From contig CM077115.1 in assembly GCA_039619475.1 (NCBI GenBank), positions 63,618,864-63,682,863 on the forward strand: a stretch of 64,000 nt of DNA, written 5' to 3'. Source of the stretch: Icerya purchasi. Its lineage: Eukaryota; Arthropoda; Insecta; Hemiptera; Monophlebidae. Of this stretch, positions 1-12,440 are shown piece by piece (the stretch's first letter is position 1; each line of letters opens with the position of its first letter). The notes below the pieces were generated by a model. That model made no database searches and was not told the origin of the DNA. It worked only from the letters and a program-made list of their open reading frames with translations. The position numbers and the translations under genes were made by a program.

Positions 1-795
1 TTAAGCTGGTTAGTTTCTACAAATTTTTCTTTGTCACCTAGCTTGCTACGAAACTTCCGATTTGAACCATTTCTTTTTTTTCTTGTTTTTTTATGAAATG
101 TGTGATCATTGTGTCGGAAAAGTAATTTAGAAAACTATATATACACGCGTAACCGTAATGATGAAAATTCAACCTAGAGAAGTTTGCATGCAGAACAGTG
201 CCGAGAATGCTTTCTGTTTTTATAGTTTAAATATTTGGTAAAAATCTGAATTAACATGTTTTAGGTTCCTACTGAATATAAATATTTTCGCTTAGAAAAA
301 GATTACATAATTTTTCAAGTACGAAAATAAATTATTAAGAAAAACTACAGTCATTTATCGAAAATAAATCTGTAATATTTGATATATCATATGTGTTATC
401 AATTTTTGAAATTTGCTAAGATAAACAAGTAAAATTTAATTTTTCAGAAACGTACATTAAATATAATAATATCATGACTATGACCCGATGTTCCTGAAGC
501 ATATCGGTATGCATGTTTCTGAAAAGTGCTGTTTTAGCTGTTTATCCTCAAATTCGCAACGGTTACAGTAATGTTTGTAACGATGTTGAAAACTTCGAAT
601 ATTGTTCGTTCATTTAAACCAAATTGTTGGAAGCTATATCAATTAAGGCATTTTTTAATTTTGTTTTTATTAATTTTCTAAATTTTTATTTCTTTCGCAA
701 ACCTAAAAAAACGTCTGATGAAATTCTGTTCGTTCATCTTATAAGGATTTTTTAAACTGCTAACGTTATGTTGTATCGTAATTTGCATAAATATA
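1..795. other. A+T-rich spacer, nothing recognised
   Basis: No open frame of useful length and no repeat or element terminus that I recognise. Confidence 0.5.
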
Positions 796-844
796 TTCTT
801 TCTTCTTCTTCTTCTTCTTCTTCTTCTTCTTCTTCTTCTTCTTT
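796..844. repeat. (CTT)n microsatellite
   Basis: About 15 uninterrupted CTT/TTC units on the plus strand. A simple sequence repeat with no coding context. Confidence 0.95.
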
Positions 845-3560
845 AAACTCGTAATTGATATACGTTATTAAGAAGGGTTTAATGAAAATTTTGTTAATTT
901 CGATATTGCAAATCAAAACGAAAAATGAAGTTTAAAAATAAGGGAAAGAATTAAAAATAACTGGATAATTCAAATTCAGCCGGCTCATATGACATTTTTG
1001 ATTAGGCAGTAGTATTTCATCCGACAGGACTTTGATTTAACTCATGCCACCGCTCATTTTAAATATAAAAATTAATTATTACACCAAGCTAACGTCTAAA
1101 GTTGATGAGTTCAAAAATAAGAAGGCATTTATTAAACGATAGGGAAACGTTCTAATCTCATTAGATTTTTAACGAAAAATATAAAAAAAAAAAAACACTT
1201 AAACCTTGACCTAATTATTGTCAACTTCGTAAATAAAAGTGAGCAACTTGAATGCTTAAAATGATGCTGCCAAATCAAACTGTACTATTTTTGACGGGAC
1301 TCATGCAAATTTTCATGAACTTTTATGAAGGAAAAAATTATTTCTGACGATCTGACAACTGCAATTGAAAACTTTTCTGTTTTTTTCAATGGAATATTTT
1401 AAATGTGATTTTAACTTAGGTTTCATCTATATTTTTCTGTAAAAATTTCTTGAAAAGATTCATATCTTACGTTTTTTTACGGTGTTCGTCTACGTTAAAA
1501 TTCATTATTATTTGCTTATGTGTAACATTACTGAAAGTTCAAAAACGATGCAACCACACTAGAACTTGCGCGAAATGAAATGTAATTTGTTAATTTATGC
1601 GTTTATCGATTATGGTTTTAGATTTTCTTTTAAATCTTTTTTTAAATTTTATGTTCACTAGGTTTTTAAAATTTATACAATTCATTTTGTGTTTATTTTA
1701 CCTTACGTCGACTTTCTTTATTCATATAAATAGATATAAACAATAAATCATTAAAATTTATATGAAATTAGTGCAAATCACTTAATGTAGTTGACTTTAG
1801 CTGCGTCCAGTAGCATGATTTCGCTTCCGAGACGGTACGGTAAAAAATATTAAGAATACGCCCGATGAAAATTAGCTTATCAATTTATTCAATGGCCTGA
1901 TCCGTTAAACTTTTTGAATTTGAAGTCCGGTTATCAATTTTTCGTCTAATAATATGAAAATTTGCGATGTTTGTGCAAATAGGCAAGCTCTTTTCTTATA
2001 ATTTACTTTTTGGATGTTTTTCATCGAATCTTGGGTGGCAACCGATAATTCAAAACCGATTCTAAAGGTGGAAATATCAACATTTTACAGGTCAAGGACT
2101 TGAAAAATGATTAACGTTAAAATCTAAAATAAACGCAATAGATTAATTAAATTATGTTTCGTTCCACAAGCGACTAAACATAATGGCTTGCGTATTGAAT
2201 CTTTAAACGATATATTACAAATGAGTATACACAGAATAGAAATTAAATAATTCGCAAAATATAAATTATCAAATTAATAAATTTAAAAATCTGACATGTT
2301 TTTTAGGACTCATTTACATAACGATGTTATTAATAAAAGTCAAGCGCTGATTTTAAACAATGGATTATTGCTTAGAACTAGATTATCGTGGATTAAATTA
2401 TTCTTAAATTTATTAATATAGTATGCCTCTGCGTAGTTTAAAAAATGTTTATCAGTTGTGCATTTTAAAATGTGCAAATCAGTATCAATATTAAAATTTA
2501 ATTCGCATTTATTAATAATTATATATTGGCCAATTGATGAATTTTGTACGTGTCCATCCTAATTGTAGCAATTTCCTCCGACATGTAGAAATTCTGAATT
2601 ATTTTTGTCTTTCTGAGAAAAAGGACATTGAAAAATAAAAAATTTTCAAATTATTCATACTATTTAAATAAAATTAAAACTTAACTGTGATCAAACAAAG
2701 CGGTATTTTGTATATTTTAAAAGAAATTTCCAAAAAAAGAAAGACATTTGACATTCATGGTAGGAGATTATAATTAGCATATTCATTAAATAATATTACA
2801 AGTAAACATTTTTTCGAAAGATGCTTGACAAAATCTTCCACCTATTTTTATTCCCTATACGCCTAATTATTGTAAATTTCCTTAGTAGGGCGTACGGGTT
2901 CGTTTGAACCGTTAGTAGTTGTTATCTGCGACCAGTGTTCGCTCTTTGAGGAAAGTGCATACGAATTCTCGGAACGTGTTGTTTCTATATTTTCGTTTGA
3001 ATCCTTTTCATTCAAAAAGCAATTTATCTTCACTATTTCTGTATTTTAATTAATAACATATTTTAAAAACAACTTATTTATTCAGAAATTGTAAATTAAA
3101 AATAATTACATAATTTAAAAAAATTAGAAAAATTATAGGAATTAGAAAAAAAATAAAAACATGTGGAAGGAAATAATCAGGATATATTTAACTTCTTTTC
3201 ATTTTTCGGATATCTGTTTTCTTTTTTTGTGTTTTTTTTTTTTTTTTTGTGGCCTTATGAACTATGAACATTAAAGCGGCAGAAAATATTTATACGTTTT
3301 TAACGTGCGGAAATGAGATTTTATCTTTTACACAGACTTTTTTACGAACAAATAATCACTTTTTTTAATTTCCCCCTGATTATAAATTTGATTTCGGAAA
3401 TTCGTTTATTACGAATAAAATCCAAGGCGGCCGTTTTGAACGACAGACGATGTGGGCAATATATATAATGTGTATAGTACCGAATAATGGTCGATGATTA
3501 ATTTATTATTTAATAAATGAAACCGTAAAGTTTAATTTGTATGATACATACATCAATATA

Positions 3561-3562
<2 letters not shown>
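845..3562. other. A+T-rich spacer
   Basis: Non-coding A+T-rich DNA with homopolymer runs, including a T-run near 3230-3249. No element or gene is recognisable. Confidence 0.5.
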
Positions 3563-3609
<47 letters not shown>

Positions 3610-3617
3610 ATATATAT
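3563..3617. repeat. (TA)n microsatellite
   Basis: About 27 TA units with one interruption (TATCTATA) near the right end. This is a pure dinucleotide repeat. Confidence 0.95.
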
Positions 3618-5018
3618 AAAATGTAGTATATACTTATACATGATATGTGGGTAAATGTATAATTAAAATCCATGGAAACTGTTAAAAATATCAGCTGTTT
3701 TTAAATTACCATCATCTAATATCCTGTTCTTTGAAAATCATTATTATTGGCTATGCTATAAAATTAACTTGTAACCAGTTTTGTACAAAGCAAATGTTTA
3801 TGGTGATATCCTTACGTGTCAATGAATAGAGTAAATCTGTTCATCGCCAGCCAATAGAAATGTAGTTAAGAATTAAGGGATACTAATTCAGTCAGATATT
3901 TTTTTATCTATGAAGAAGAACTTTTCTGTAAAAAAATGTAAAATACTTTCAGCAGGGAAAATATGTTGTTCCATTTACTTATTTGTTTTATTTTTAATTT
4001 TTTGTTTTTCAGCATATCTAAAAGGAATCTAATTTCTTTACTACCATAAACGAGGAAGTTTCTAGAAGATTCTAAATCTATTAGGCACGTCTGATGTAGT
4101 ACATGAAAAATTGGTTTTTCGTTTATTGCGACTTCGCTTGTATTTATCATCGGCTGTGAAACGAATAAAAGTTGCTTACCAAAAATTTATATCGTTTAGG
4201 CTCTGAACTCGACGGAGCAGAATAGAAGACAACCTTGGACGAATTTATAGAAGGAAATAAACGCAGTATAGTTTATTCCGAGTGGGAATCGTAGAGCACG
4301 CATCAAGAAGAAAGTTGTAAATATGTCGTCACCCCCGTGGTTTAGAAGATTTAATGTAAAAAAATAACTTTATTACGTATTAAGGATGATTGACAAATTC
4401 GCAGAAACATTTCACGTCTATGAAGTTCTATTTCGGCGAATCAGATTAATCGCGGCGGCCTATCAGTGCAAAGTACACTATCGGTCAATAAACTGCAGTA
4501 AGTTATAGAGCTTGAACTAATTTAATTTTCTTCCGACGCTCAATTTCCTTTTCTACATGCACGTGTGTTTTAAAAGGCTCCATTAGGAATTTACGACCAA
4601 AATATTAATTTCAAAAAATGCGTGACATTAAGATCAACTCGTTCTCGTTAACTCTGTATAAGTCCAAAGTATTGTAGCGGGAACGATGTTTTGCTGTTCC
4701 TTTTTTTTTCCTCTTAACATCTGCGATGCTTGCGTATAAAATTTATAACTTAAACCTTAGATTCGTAAAATATTTTTATTCATGCAGTTGCATCTGCAGT
4801 TAGTATTATTCTTTAAATTATTTTTCAGCCTACCATGGACCGTATCAGCAGTTTAAAATATAAAAACACGTTTTTCATTTTTTTTTTCTTATTTTTGAAA
4901 AACAGATTTTTCAAATATCTTTCCTGCAATAGCACATTTTTTTAACATAAGTTTTAAAAAAACAACTTTTTAATCAAAATCGAAATATTTAGCAACTGGA
5001 ACTTTCGTTCTATAACAA
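3618..5018. other. A+T-rich spacer
   Basis: No recognisable coding or mobile sequence. An 80-codon minus-strand frame at 3908-4150 has biased, low-information composition and resembles no family I know. Confidence 0.45.
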
Positions 5019-5336
5019 TTATAAAACGTATAATGATAAAATAAATACCTTAATGAAAACCTTAATAAGAATAAGATTAAATTCTTTAAAAAATTTGAAA
5101 TAAGTACCTAGTTTTCGAAACGTTTCGGGCATAACCCATCATCAGCTAGCAACACAGAATACACTCAAGTAGATTTTAAAATGTTCTATTTGAGCGTACT
5201 CTGCGTTGTTAGGCGATGATGAGCTACGTCTAAAAACGTTTTTGAAATACGGTATTTATTTAATATTTTTTAAAGTAAATTATTTTATACTTATTGTGGT
5301 TTGTTATTGAGGTATTTATTTATTTTACGTTTATAA
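5019..5336. repeat. Foldback repeat with Penelope-terminus-like motif
   Basis: The two halves are imperfect inverted copies. The left outer end (ATAAAATAAATACCTTAAT) pairs with the right outer end (ATTGAGGTATTTATTTATTTTA), and the pairing continues inward to near 5180. On the minus strand the left arm (5121-5145) reads CTGATGATGGG, a 4-nt spacer, then GCCCGAAACG. The right arm carries the matching plus-strand block GATGATGAG ... AACGTTT at 5214-5245. A CTGATGA/GAAAC pair separated by a short stem resembles the hammerhead-like motifs known from the pseudo-LTRs of Penelope-like elements. No coding sequence lies inside. It could instead be a foldback DNA transposon or MITE; no clean target duplication was seen. 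Confidence 0.6.
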
Positions 5337-6765
5337 ACATGAACAAACAACGTTACGGATATATCTACATTTAATTATAAAACGCTTTTAGTTTTTTATA
5401 CTGAGCAACGACCCTGCTCATATTTAAGGTAGTATAGAACGGAATGGAAGAAACGAACCTTTGGGTTCAATGATTAATAAAAGAAATATTTACAGAAGAG
5501 AAAAGATTTGAAAGAATATTTTGTTTGGTCCTCATATGTGACAACCTGCGCAAATTGACTAAATGTAGAATCAGGAAATTGAAAACGGCGGATTGATGGC
5601 GGAATGAGTAAATTATTATTAGTGTGAATGGACAAAATAGGAATGGTATGCTTGCAGGTCAAAGCAGTACGGCCTGTTCGCAGACGATTGCCAAGGTAGG
5701 AATGTCTGAGAGGCGTTTATTATGAAGGCCATTCGAGCGCTTAATAGTAAGTTTGATTTTTCCATAAAGCTGTAGACTAGGAATGCACAACATTTCTCAG
5801 GGTCCGTTCCTTTCAAATACAGTGTGTTAAATAGCTGATGCATTGAAATTTGCTGATAAAACATATTTCAATGGTTGAAAATGTTGAAAACTTAATTATC
5901 ATTCAATAACATAAAAAACTGTTTTCTGCGGTACATGTCAAATTTTTACCAGCAAGGAATCTAAGAATGCCTGCATTGTGCTAGTACCAGTGGAACTGTC
6001 TTTATAAAATGAGACCTTTGAAATGCTTCAGTATGTGAGTTATATAACCAACTTTATAGCACCACATTATTCAAACTGTTTAATACGGATGAGGATATTT
6101 AGGGTAAAAAGAGCTATAATTTTATATTTTGGCAACCAGCAAACCTCATTATAGTCACTTGTTTTCCCTACAGACGGTTTGCACGATCGCAATGAATCAA
6201 TAACAGCACTTGACTACAGCTATAATTAGGCTGCTCCTACACTTTATTATTCTTTTCTATATTTCCTCATCCATAAGATTTTTTCTTTGCATTCAATTAA
6301 TATTGATTTGTTATCAGTTCGTAGTCATATAGGCATAATGAGCAATGGAGTTATGAATGCTCTAGCTCGAGTTTCGGTTTCTCGCATGCTTTCTTTTCTA
6401 AAATTCTAGATTTATCTTTTTGTAAAAAGTTCTGTTCTAGATTTTGGCTTGATTTCTTAAATTATTTGTCTAAGTATCTGTCCAACTAATCTTCTTTCTC
6501 ACTCATAGTTCTATGATTTTCTTTTACTTTAATATTATCCTAAATAAAGTTAGCCCTCACGAGATTGGATGTCTACTTAAAATGCTGAAAAAGAAAAAAA
6601 CCCAGGTTTCGACTTAGTAAGCGCTGAAAACTTCAGTGGAATAGTACTGCTCACTGCTATATGTAACGTAATATTTCGCGTACCATATTTCCCGGTACAA
6701 TAGAAGTTTGCGTAAATCATAATGATTCCGAAACCTGTTAGATCCTTACTCTGTAACATGTAATC
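5337..6765. other. Spacer, nothing recognised
   Basis: Short minus-strand open frames at 5474-5662, 5619-5864 and 6577-6759 show no motif I recognise and are probably chance frames. No repeat structure was seen. Confidence 0.4.
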
Positions 6766-7993
6766 TTACAATTTCCTTGTTGCCTGTTTTATCGAAGGTA
6801 ATGAAAAAATTAATATTAAAAACGTTACAGCCTTATTTACATTCAACTAATGTAATTCCGCAACATCAGTTCGCCATTTTAAAACATCATTCTAAAATTA
6901 ATCAATTGCATATTAGTGTAATTGAGAATAATTTAGAGACAAAAAAGTATGTACATTTTTCGACGTTCAACAAGCATTTGATAAAGTTTGGTACGATGGT
7001 TTATTATACAAATTAAAATTTCTGTTCCTGAGTAATCTTTACCTGTTGCTAAAATCGTACCTTGAAAATCGACATTTTCATGTGCGTCACAAACATACCT
7101 ACTCAGAAATATGTCGCTGTTTTAACAGGCGTTCTCTAGGGCTTTCTGTTGGGCCCACACTGTACTTGTTGCACACAGAACATTTTCCTGTGACAGGGAA
7201 TGTAGAGGTGGTTGCATTTGCGGACGACACGGCACTTCTTTCATCACATGGAGATCCGAAGATAGCTAGCAATAATCTATAAAAGGTTCTTACAAAGGCG
7301 GAAACATGATATAAAAAAATTGAAAATCGGAGTAAACGAGAGTAAATCGGTAAATATCCATTTTACTAACTGAAAAGTTAAAGTCCCACCCGTTAGAATC
7401 AATAACACAGATCTGCCTATACAAGCAATGGTCAGGTATTTAGGTTCGCACTTGGTCGATTGACGTGGAAACGCCTTATACAGGTAAAAAAGAAAGAACT
7501 AGATATCTGGGTTAAAAAAATATATTGACTGATAGAGAGAAACAGTGTACTAAAAACGGATAACAAACGTCTAATATATACAGGAATTATAAAATCTAGC
7601 TGTTCGTACATTGCGCTAAACCGTCAAATTTGAAAGTAATTCAGAATTCCTAAAATAAAATCCTTCGGTTGATAACTAAGGCGCCCTAGTAAGTAACTAA
7701 TCTAATTTTACATCAAGATTTGGGTATAGATTATGTGGCTGATGTCATTAGAGCTCACGCTAAAAAACACGCAGAAAAACTCGATATCCAGCCAAACACT
7801 CTTGCTAGAGGATTGTTAGATGTTACCGATGATGTAAGAAAACTGAAACGCCAGAAACCGCACGACCTTGTTTAAGGTCGGGGTAATTGGGTAGCTACCG
7901 TGGGGTACTGCTCCCTTCATGTTTAATTCTATTCAAACGTATTGCTAAATGCCCTTAATAGACAGCTCGTAGTAGTATATTATAATAAAAAAA
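6766..7993 (+). pseudogene. Jockey-type LINE reverse transcriptase, decayed, 5'-truncated
   Basis: A dead copy of the RT half of a Jockey-clade ORF2, spread over three frames. It starts at TISLLPVLSKVMKKLILK (RT motif 2a, usually YRPISLLPVISK), continues through HQFAILKHHSKINQLH (usually HQFGFRxxHSTIDQLH), then shifts frame at about 7016-7046 to SYLENRHFHVRHK and the catalytic block VVAFADDTALLSS (FADD at 7217-7228). The conserved Jockey C-terminus follows in a third frame (DYVADVIRAHAKKHAEKL ... VRKLKRQKPHDLV, stop near 7873). It aligns by eye along its whole length with the better-preserved element at 52-57 kb. A short 3' UTR and an A-rich tail (7980-7993) follow. The endonuclease and ORF1 are missing, so this is a typical 5'-truncated LINE insertion. 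It is certainly inactive. Confidence 0.88.
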
Positions 7994-8160
7994 ATTGTTC
8001 TTCTGTCATTTTTATTTTTCGTTTACGTCTTATTCTTCAACATTCTTCTCGCTTTCGTTTTCTGCTGGCATTTTTTCTGTGTTGCCTTCTTTATCAGAAT
8101 AATGAAGGTTTCTGCGACTTACAATGTCTTTCTCTCTCAACTAAATGTTTTGTTTTTTTT
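7994..8160 (+). pseudogene. Family 1 I-type LINE fragment, C-terminal
   Basis: A plus-strand fragment reading SVIFIFRLRLI, then SSRFRF. This resembles the linker between RNase H and the terminal zinc knuckle of the family 1 copy at 33.4-34.0 kb (AIISLIRLRINHSLLPSSRFRF). It begins immediately after the A-rich tail of the preceding Jockey copy and abuts a minus-strand copy of the same family. Too short and decayed to define ends. Confidence 0.5.
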
Positions 8161-8164
8161 TATT

Positions 8165-9895
8165 CTCATAAAACATAAATTTTAATTCGATCAGAAATAG
8201 CTGAAAAAAAGGAACCAATGGCAGGAACAACAGACTGAGAAGGAAAGGACAGGATATAGGAAGCACAATAGGGAGCAGGACGCCTTAACTTTAAGAGGAG
8301 CAAATAAAGGGAAGAACGTTCCGCAGAAAGAGCAGAACACTCAAAGAAAACGTGATTAGTATCACAAACAACTGCTTCCATTAAGGTGTAGAGGACAATA
8401 AGGAGAGGAAACCAAAGAGATACGATAGCGGGAACAGGGCAATAAAGTGTGATTGAAGCGTAGGCGAACAATAGGGACAATAACAGAACGTGTAAAAGTA
8501 GGAAATTCTGAGAACTAAGGATTAGCAGGAAGGTTAGGTTGAATTGTGAGGTAGAAGGAACGATCATTGGTAAAGGAGGAAGGGTACATATCAGGCCAAA
8601 ATTAAAAGTGAAATTTCTTATTTAAGGATAATAGATTAGTACTAGGGATCTTTTTGAAGTGAAAGCGGGAACGGGCAGCAACCTGAGCTAAATTGATGTC
8701 TCCATGACCAGGAACCCACAGCAGATCAACGCGAATAGAATGATGAAAGGAAAGATTGTGAATGAGAGATTGTATACGAAGAATGACGAAGTCTGAGGAG
8801 GGGGGGAGAGGAGATAAATTAATAACCTGAAGGGCACTCATGGAGTCGGATATTATCAGATATTGGGAGAAGTTACGATTGGTGGAAATATGAATAATTG
8901 CACGTAGGATAGCCATTAATTCATTTGTGAAAATAGTACAGAAAGGCGAAAGGATTCAGAAAAATTAAAATACGGGAGAATAAAGGAAGCCTCGATACCA
9001 CCAGACCTCCTACAGCTATTAGTGAAGATGAGTACATGAGAAAGAAAGAGAGAACTGATAGTGCTGTGAAATTCCTGTTTAATAACCGTCTGGAGTATAG
9101 GGCTGGAGGAATTAGAAAGAAAATATACTTTAAAAGGGTGCGAGAGATCAAAATAATTAAAGAAAAAGTAAGGGAGATTAATACTGGAAATTATATGGGA
9201 CGAAAAATCACTAAGACAACGAGATATAAGGGGACCAATATGGGAATTTTATTAGGAACAAAACACCAGTTTTTGGAGATGGAAATGTAGAAAGATAAGA
9301 TCTTCGAACTGAAAGAGGAGTTGTATTAGGTTTAGCAAAAATTACTGAAAGAGGAGAGGATTTAAGAGCACCGAGACCTAGACGTAGACAGAAATTCTGT
9401 ATTCTATCCAATTTGGAAAGAAGATATTTGGAAGTACAACAATAGATAAATGAATAATCAAACTTGGAGCGAATAATGGACCTATACAATGAAATGAGTA
9501 CAAGAGATTCACCTCATCCGTTTGGTTGCTCATAACGACTTCAGCAAGTTTTTTTCTTTTAATGGCGGAACGAGAAATACAATTAATGTGTTCGGAAAAG
9601 TTTAATCGACTGTTATAAGGTAAACTCCAAGATAGTAGAAGCAACTAACACGAGGAAAAGGCATCCGGTTCTGGGAAATATTAACAGAAGCGGGATTGTA
9701 TAGATGCAGAGTGAAAACCATGCAAGAAGATTGGGAAGGAAAAATCGAAAGATGAAGAGACGACAGAGAATGTTGTAGTGTAACCAGGGAAGAATTAAGC
9801 GCCTCGTTGGCAGCTGCGATGTCGTAAGAAGAGGAAAAAAGTACAGTATCATGTCGTTAGTGCAAATATTAAGGACGCTATTATTTTTAAACAAC
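8165..9895 (-). pseudogene. Family 1 I-type LINE ORF2, 5'-truncated (copy A)
   Basis: Minus-strand remnant of an ORF2 with RT and RNase H. Reading from the 5' side (about 9895 downward): a damaged RT core with CTNDMILYF where YxDD is expected, the post-RT block LPYNSRLNFSEHI, then the segment YRSIIRSKFDYS ... LSKLDRIQNFCLRLGLGA ... PLSVRRSYL (9300-9490), typical of I-like and related LINEs. Next come RNase H with LIISDSMSALQVI and VDLLWVPGHG (8602-8916, with the usual GNExAD block deleted) and the C-terminal knuckle CDTNHVFFEC. Several frameshifts divide it. The normal sequence at 9081-9094 is the empty-site equivalent of the Jockey insertion at 52.3 kb. Confidence 0.85.
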
Positions 9896-11249
9896 TTTTT
9901 TTATTCAAAATAATTCAATGCTTGCAAACTGCAATATTTAGAACCGGTTTTTAATATCAACCGAAAAAACCACAAGTTGGGATATTTACTTTTTCCCGCT
10001 ATTCTTCTTTTTTGTTTTTTCTCGTTTCTGCATTTTTTTTTAATACCTCCATATCGGTAATTTTTTTTTTTTTTCTATACCCAATTTCGACTAAAAATAA
10101 ATCCAGATCAACGACACTTACGTTTTCTAATTTTAAATCCTCTGGCTGTGAAACGGTATAATTTACAATTTAATTCGTTGCAAACGTTATAAGCTAGTAA
10201 AACGATTAGAACAAATAAGAATAGAACTCGGTTAAAACTGTAAACAAGTGCGTAATATTAGCGTTAGACTGTATAGTAATAAAGTAATATCAGCAACAGA
10301 CCAAAATAATATGAAACAGAATAACGTCATCGTCATGTTGAGGTGTTGTAGAATGAAAGTAGTTATTGCAATACTCGGCAGCGATAAAGCAACAGCCTTT
10401 GTCGATGAGGGTTAACCTAAACTCATTCAAACACTTTTGTTAATCAGGAAAATTTCCGTTGCTTCGAAATATTATGAGAAACTTTGTACGCTGTTCAAAG
10501 TTTTCTCTTTAACCGAACTAAATACTTGCTATTATTTCGGGTTGTTGCAAAGCAATTTAACTAATATTTCACCACTGTGTCTAATCGATTGACTTCAGAA
10601 TCCAATTAATTGATAACATTGTTCCTGTTGAAAACCGAAGCTGGAGATCACTGGAAAAATATCAATTCATTTAAGTGCGCCATCAACGTAAATAAAAATA
10701 AGATAGTCTTAAATCAATTTTTTTTGGAAGTTACATTTTAGATAGTCCAAAAACCTAAAATTATTATTTAACTTATCAAATGTTTTAAAAGAATTTGTAG
10801 TGGTCCTTAATAAAAAAGTTTATTTTATTTAAAAATTGTTTTGTGAATTATAAAACGATTTAATTACGTTTATATTGTTTATCAGCTAGGACAATAAATG
10901 TCGGGCAGGTGATAAAAATTTAGGAAATGTGGTTTTATTGATTGACTAAAATATTTTTCTTTTACTTTTGTTAAATTTTCACCTATTCTTTGTGTTAATT
11001 AAATGAGAAAATAAATATAAGTTTTCAGATAGCGGACAAAAATAATTACAGTGAGTTAACCACATAATTCTTAATTTTTAGGAGTTTCAAATTTTAAAGT
11101 ATTAAAAGCACTAAAAATCCAAATATAAAGTCTTATTTAAATTAAAATAAACTTGTTTTGTATAACTGCGATATACAAGAAAATTTACTGCCGGTAAAAA
11201 ATTTTGGGAATCGAAAACTTGTGACCGTAATTTCTTTCGTTTTGAATAA
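9896..11249. other. A+T-rich spacer
   Basis: No recognisable gene, element or repeat; several T-runs at 10000-10075. Confidence 0.45.
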
Positions 11250-12440
11250 AATTAAATGAGCTTTAATCCCATTCCGAGTAAATTGTGGGTGTCAAATGTC
11301 TCGCCTGCCGAACAATCGGCTCCAAAATCTTTAAATCCTATTCCTCATACTGCCTTCAGAGTTACTGTTAGCATTCACAGAACTTCTCTCTCCCTTAGCT
11401 TAAATGCCTTATCGGTGTTTTTGTCTCCTGTTACAGGAATTATTGTTCTTATCTAAATTCTTATACTTATTACTTACTATCCTTCAGGAAGTTGTTAAAT
11501 CAGAGTTTTTAAGTGCCTTTGGGCTCTATTTTTCGTATTCATTTTACGATCTTTACCGACGGCTCCAAAGGATCCAATAGAGTTGGCTCATCCTTGTTTT
11601 ATTCCTACTTAATTTATTCAGAAACCTTTAAACTTCCCTCCTTTGCTCAATTTTCTATGCCAAGTCTACTGCTGTCCTGAGGGCCGTCCTTTTTATTACT
11701 TTCTCCCTAGTTTATCATAATATCCTTATTATATCAGATTCCTACAGCGTTCTACACTTCGTCTCCATTTCCTTCTCCCTCTACTAATTATGTAATTCTT
11801 CTCATACGCTCTTTCATCCATAAAATTTTCATTTCTCATTCTTTCGAAATTGACCTACTGTGGATTCCTGAACACTCTGTTATCGAAGGAAACGACTCAG
11901 CCGATATACTGGCTTGTTCGACTTCTTCTATCGGTAGATTTCTCACAGTTCTTTCATCCCACAATATTAATCTCCCCTGTTGCTGATTATAAACCGTTAA
12001 TCCTTCTCATTCTCCAATCTGGATTTATTTTATCTGCTTATGTAACCTAATCTACCGCCTTATCCCTGGTTCTTCAATTCTCTCTCTATACGGCATTCAA
12101 CTCTCTCTGAAATCTGTCGTTTACGTTTCGGATACAGTTTCGCTTCTTGCATCTCTTTTTTTCGTTTTTCTCTAGCCCCCGCTCTACTCTGCCCCTTCGC
12201 CCCTGCATTCATACAACTATATACGTGACGCTAATCACACTTTATTTGAGTGCACCTGTATCGTCCCGGACGTTTTTCTTTCTACTCTTCGCCTCTATTA
12301 ATCGGTCCTTCAACTTCTTATTGTGCATCTTTTGTTCTCTCTTTGCCGTCACCTTCGGTTATTCCAGCACTTCGAGTTTTTTCTATCCTCTATATCTGAT
12401 CGTGTAAACATCTGATTCCAAATAAAAAAAGAGAACACCA
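11250..12440 (+). pseudogene. Family 1 I-type LINE, RNase H and zinc knuckle (copy B)
   Basis: Plus-strand 3' portion of the same LINE family, in several frames. The RNase H start IFTDGSKGSNR (about 11553) is clear, with its first catalytic Asp. The SDSYSVL block (about 11725) follows, then EIDLLWIPEHSVIEGNDSADILA (about 11845-11915), where the GNExAD signature is nearly intact. The C-terminal knuckle DANHTLFEC lies near 12225-12255 in another frame. An A-rich tail is at 12421-12430. Upstream, 11256-11456 may be the end of the RT-to-RNase H linker. Many stops; inactive. Confidence 0.8.

Noticed and set aside
5619..5864. 81-codon minus-strand frame with mixed composition
   Set aside because: Looks slightly protein-like, but no family or repeat context is recognised; not supported.
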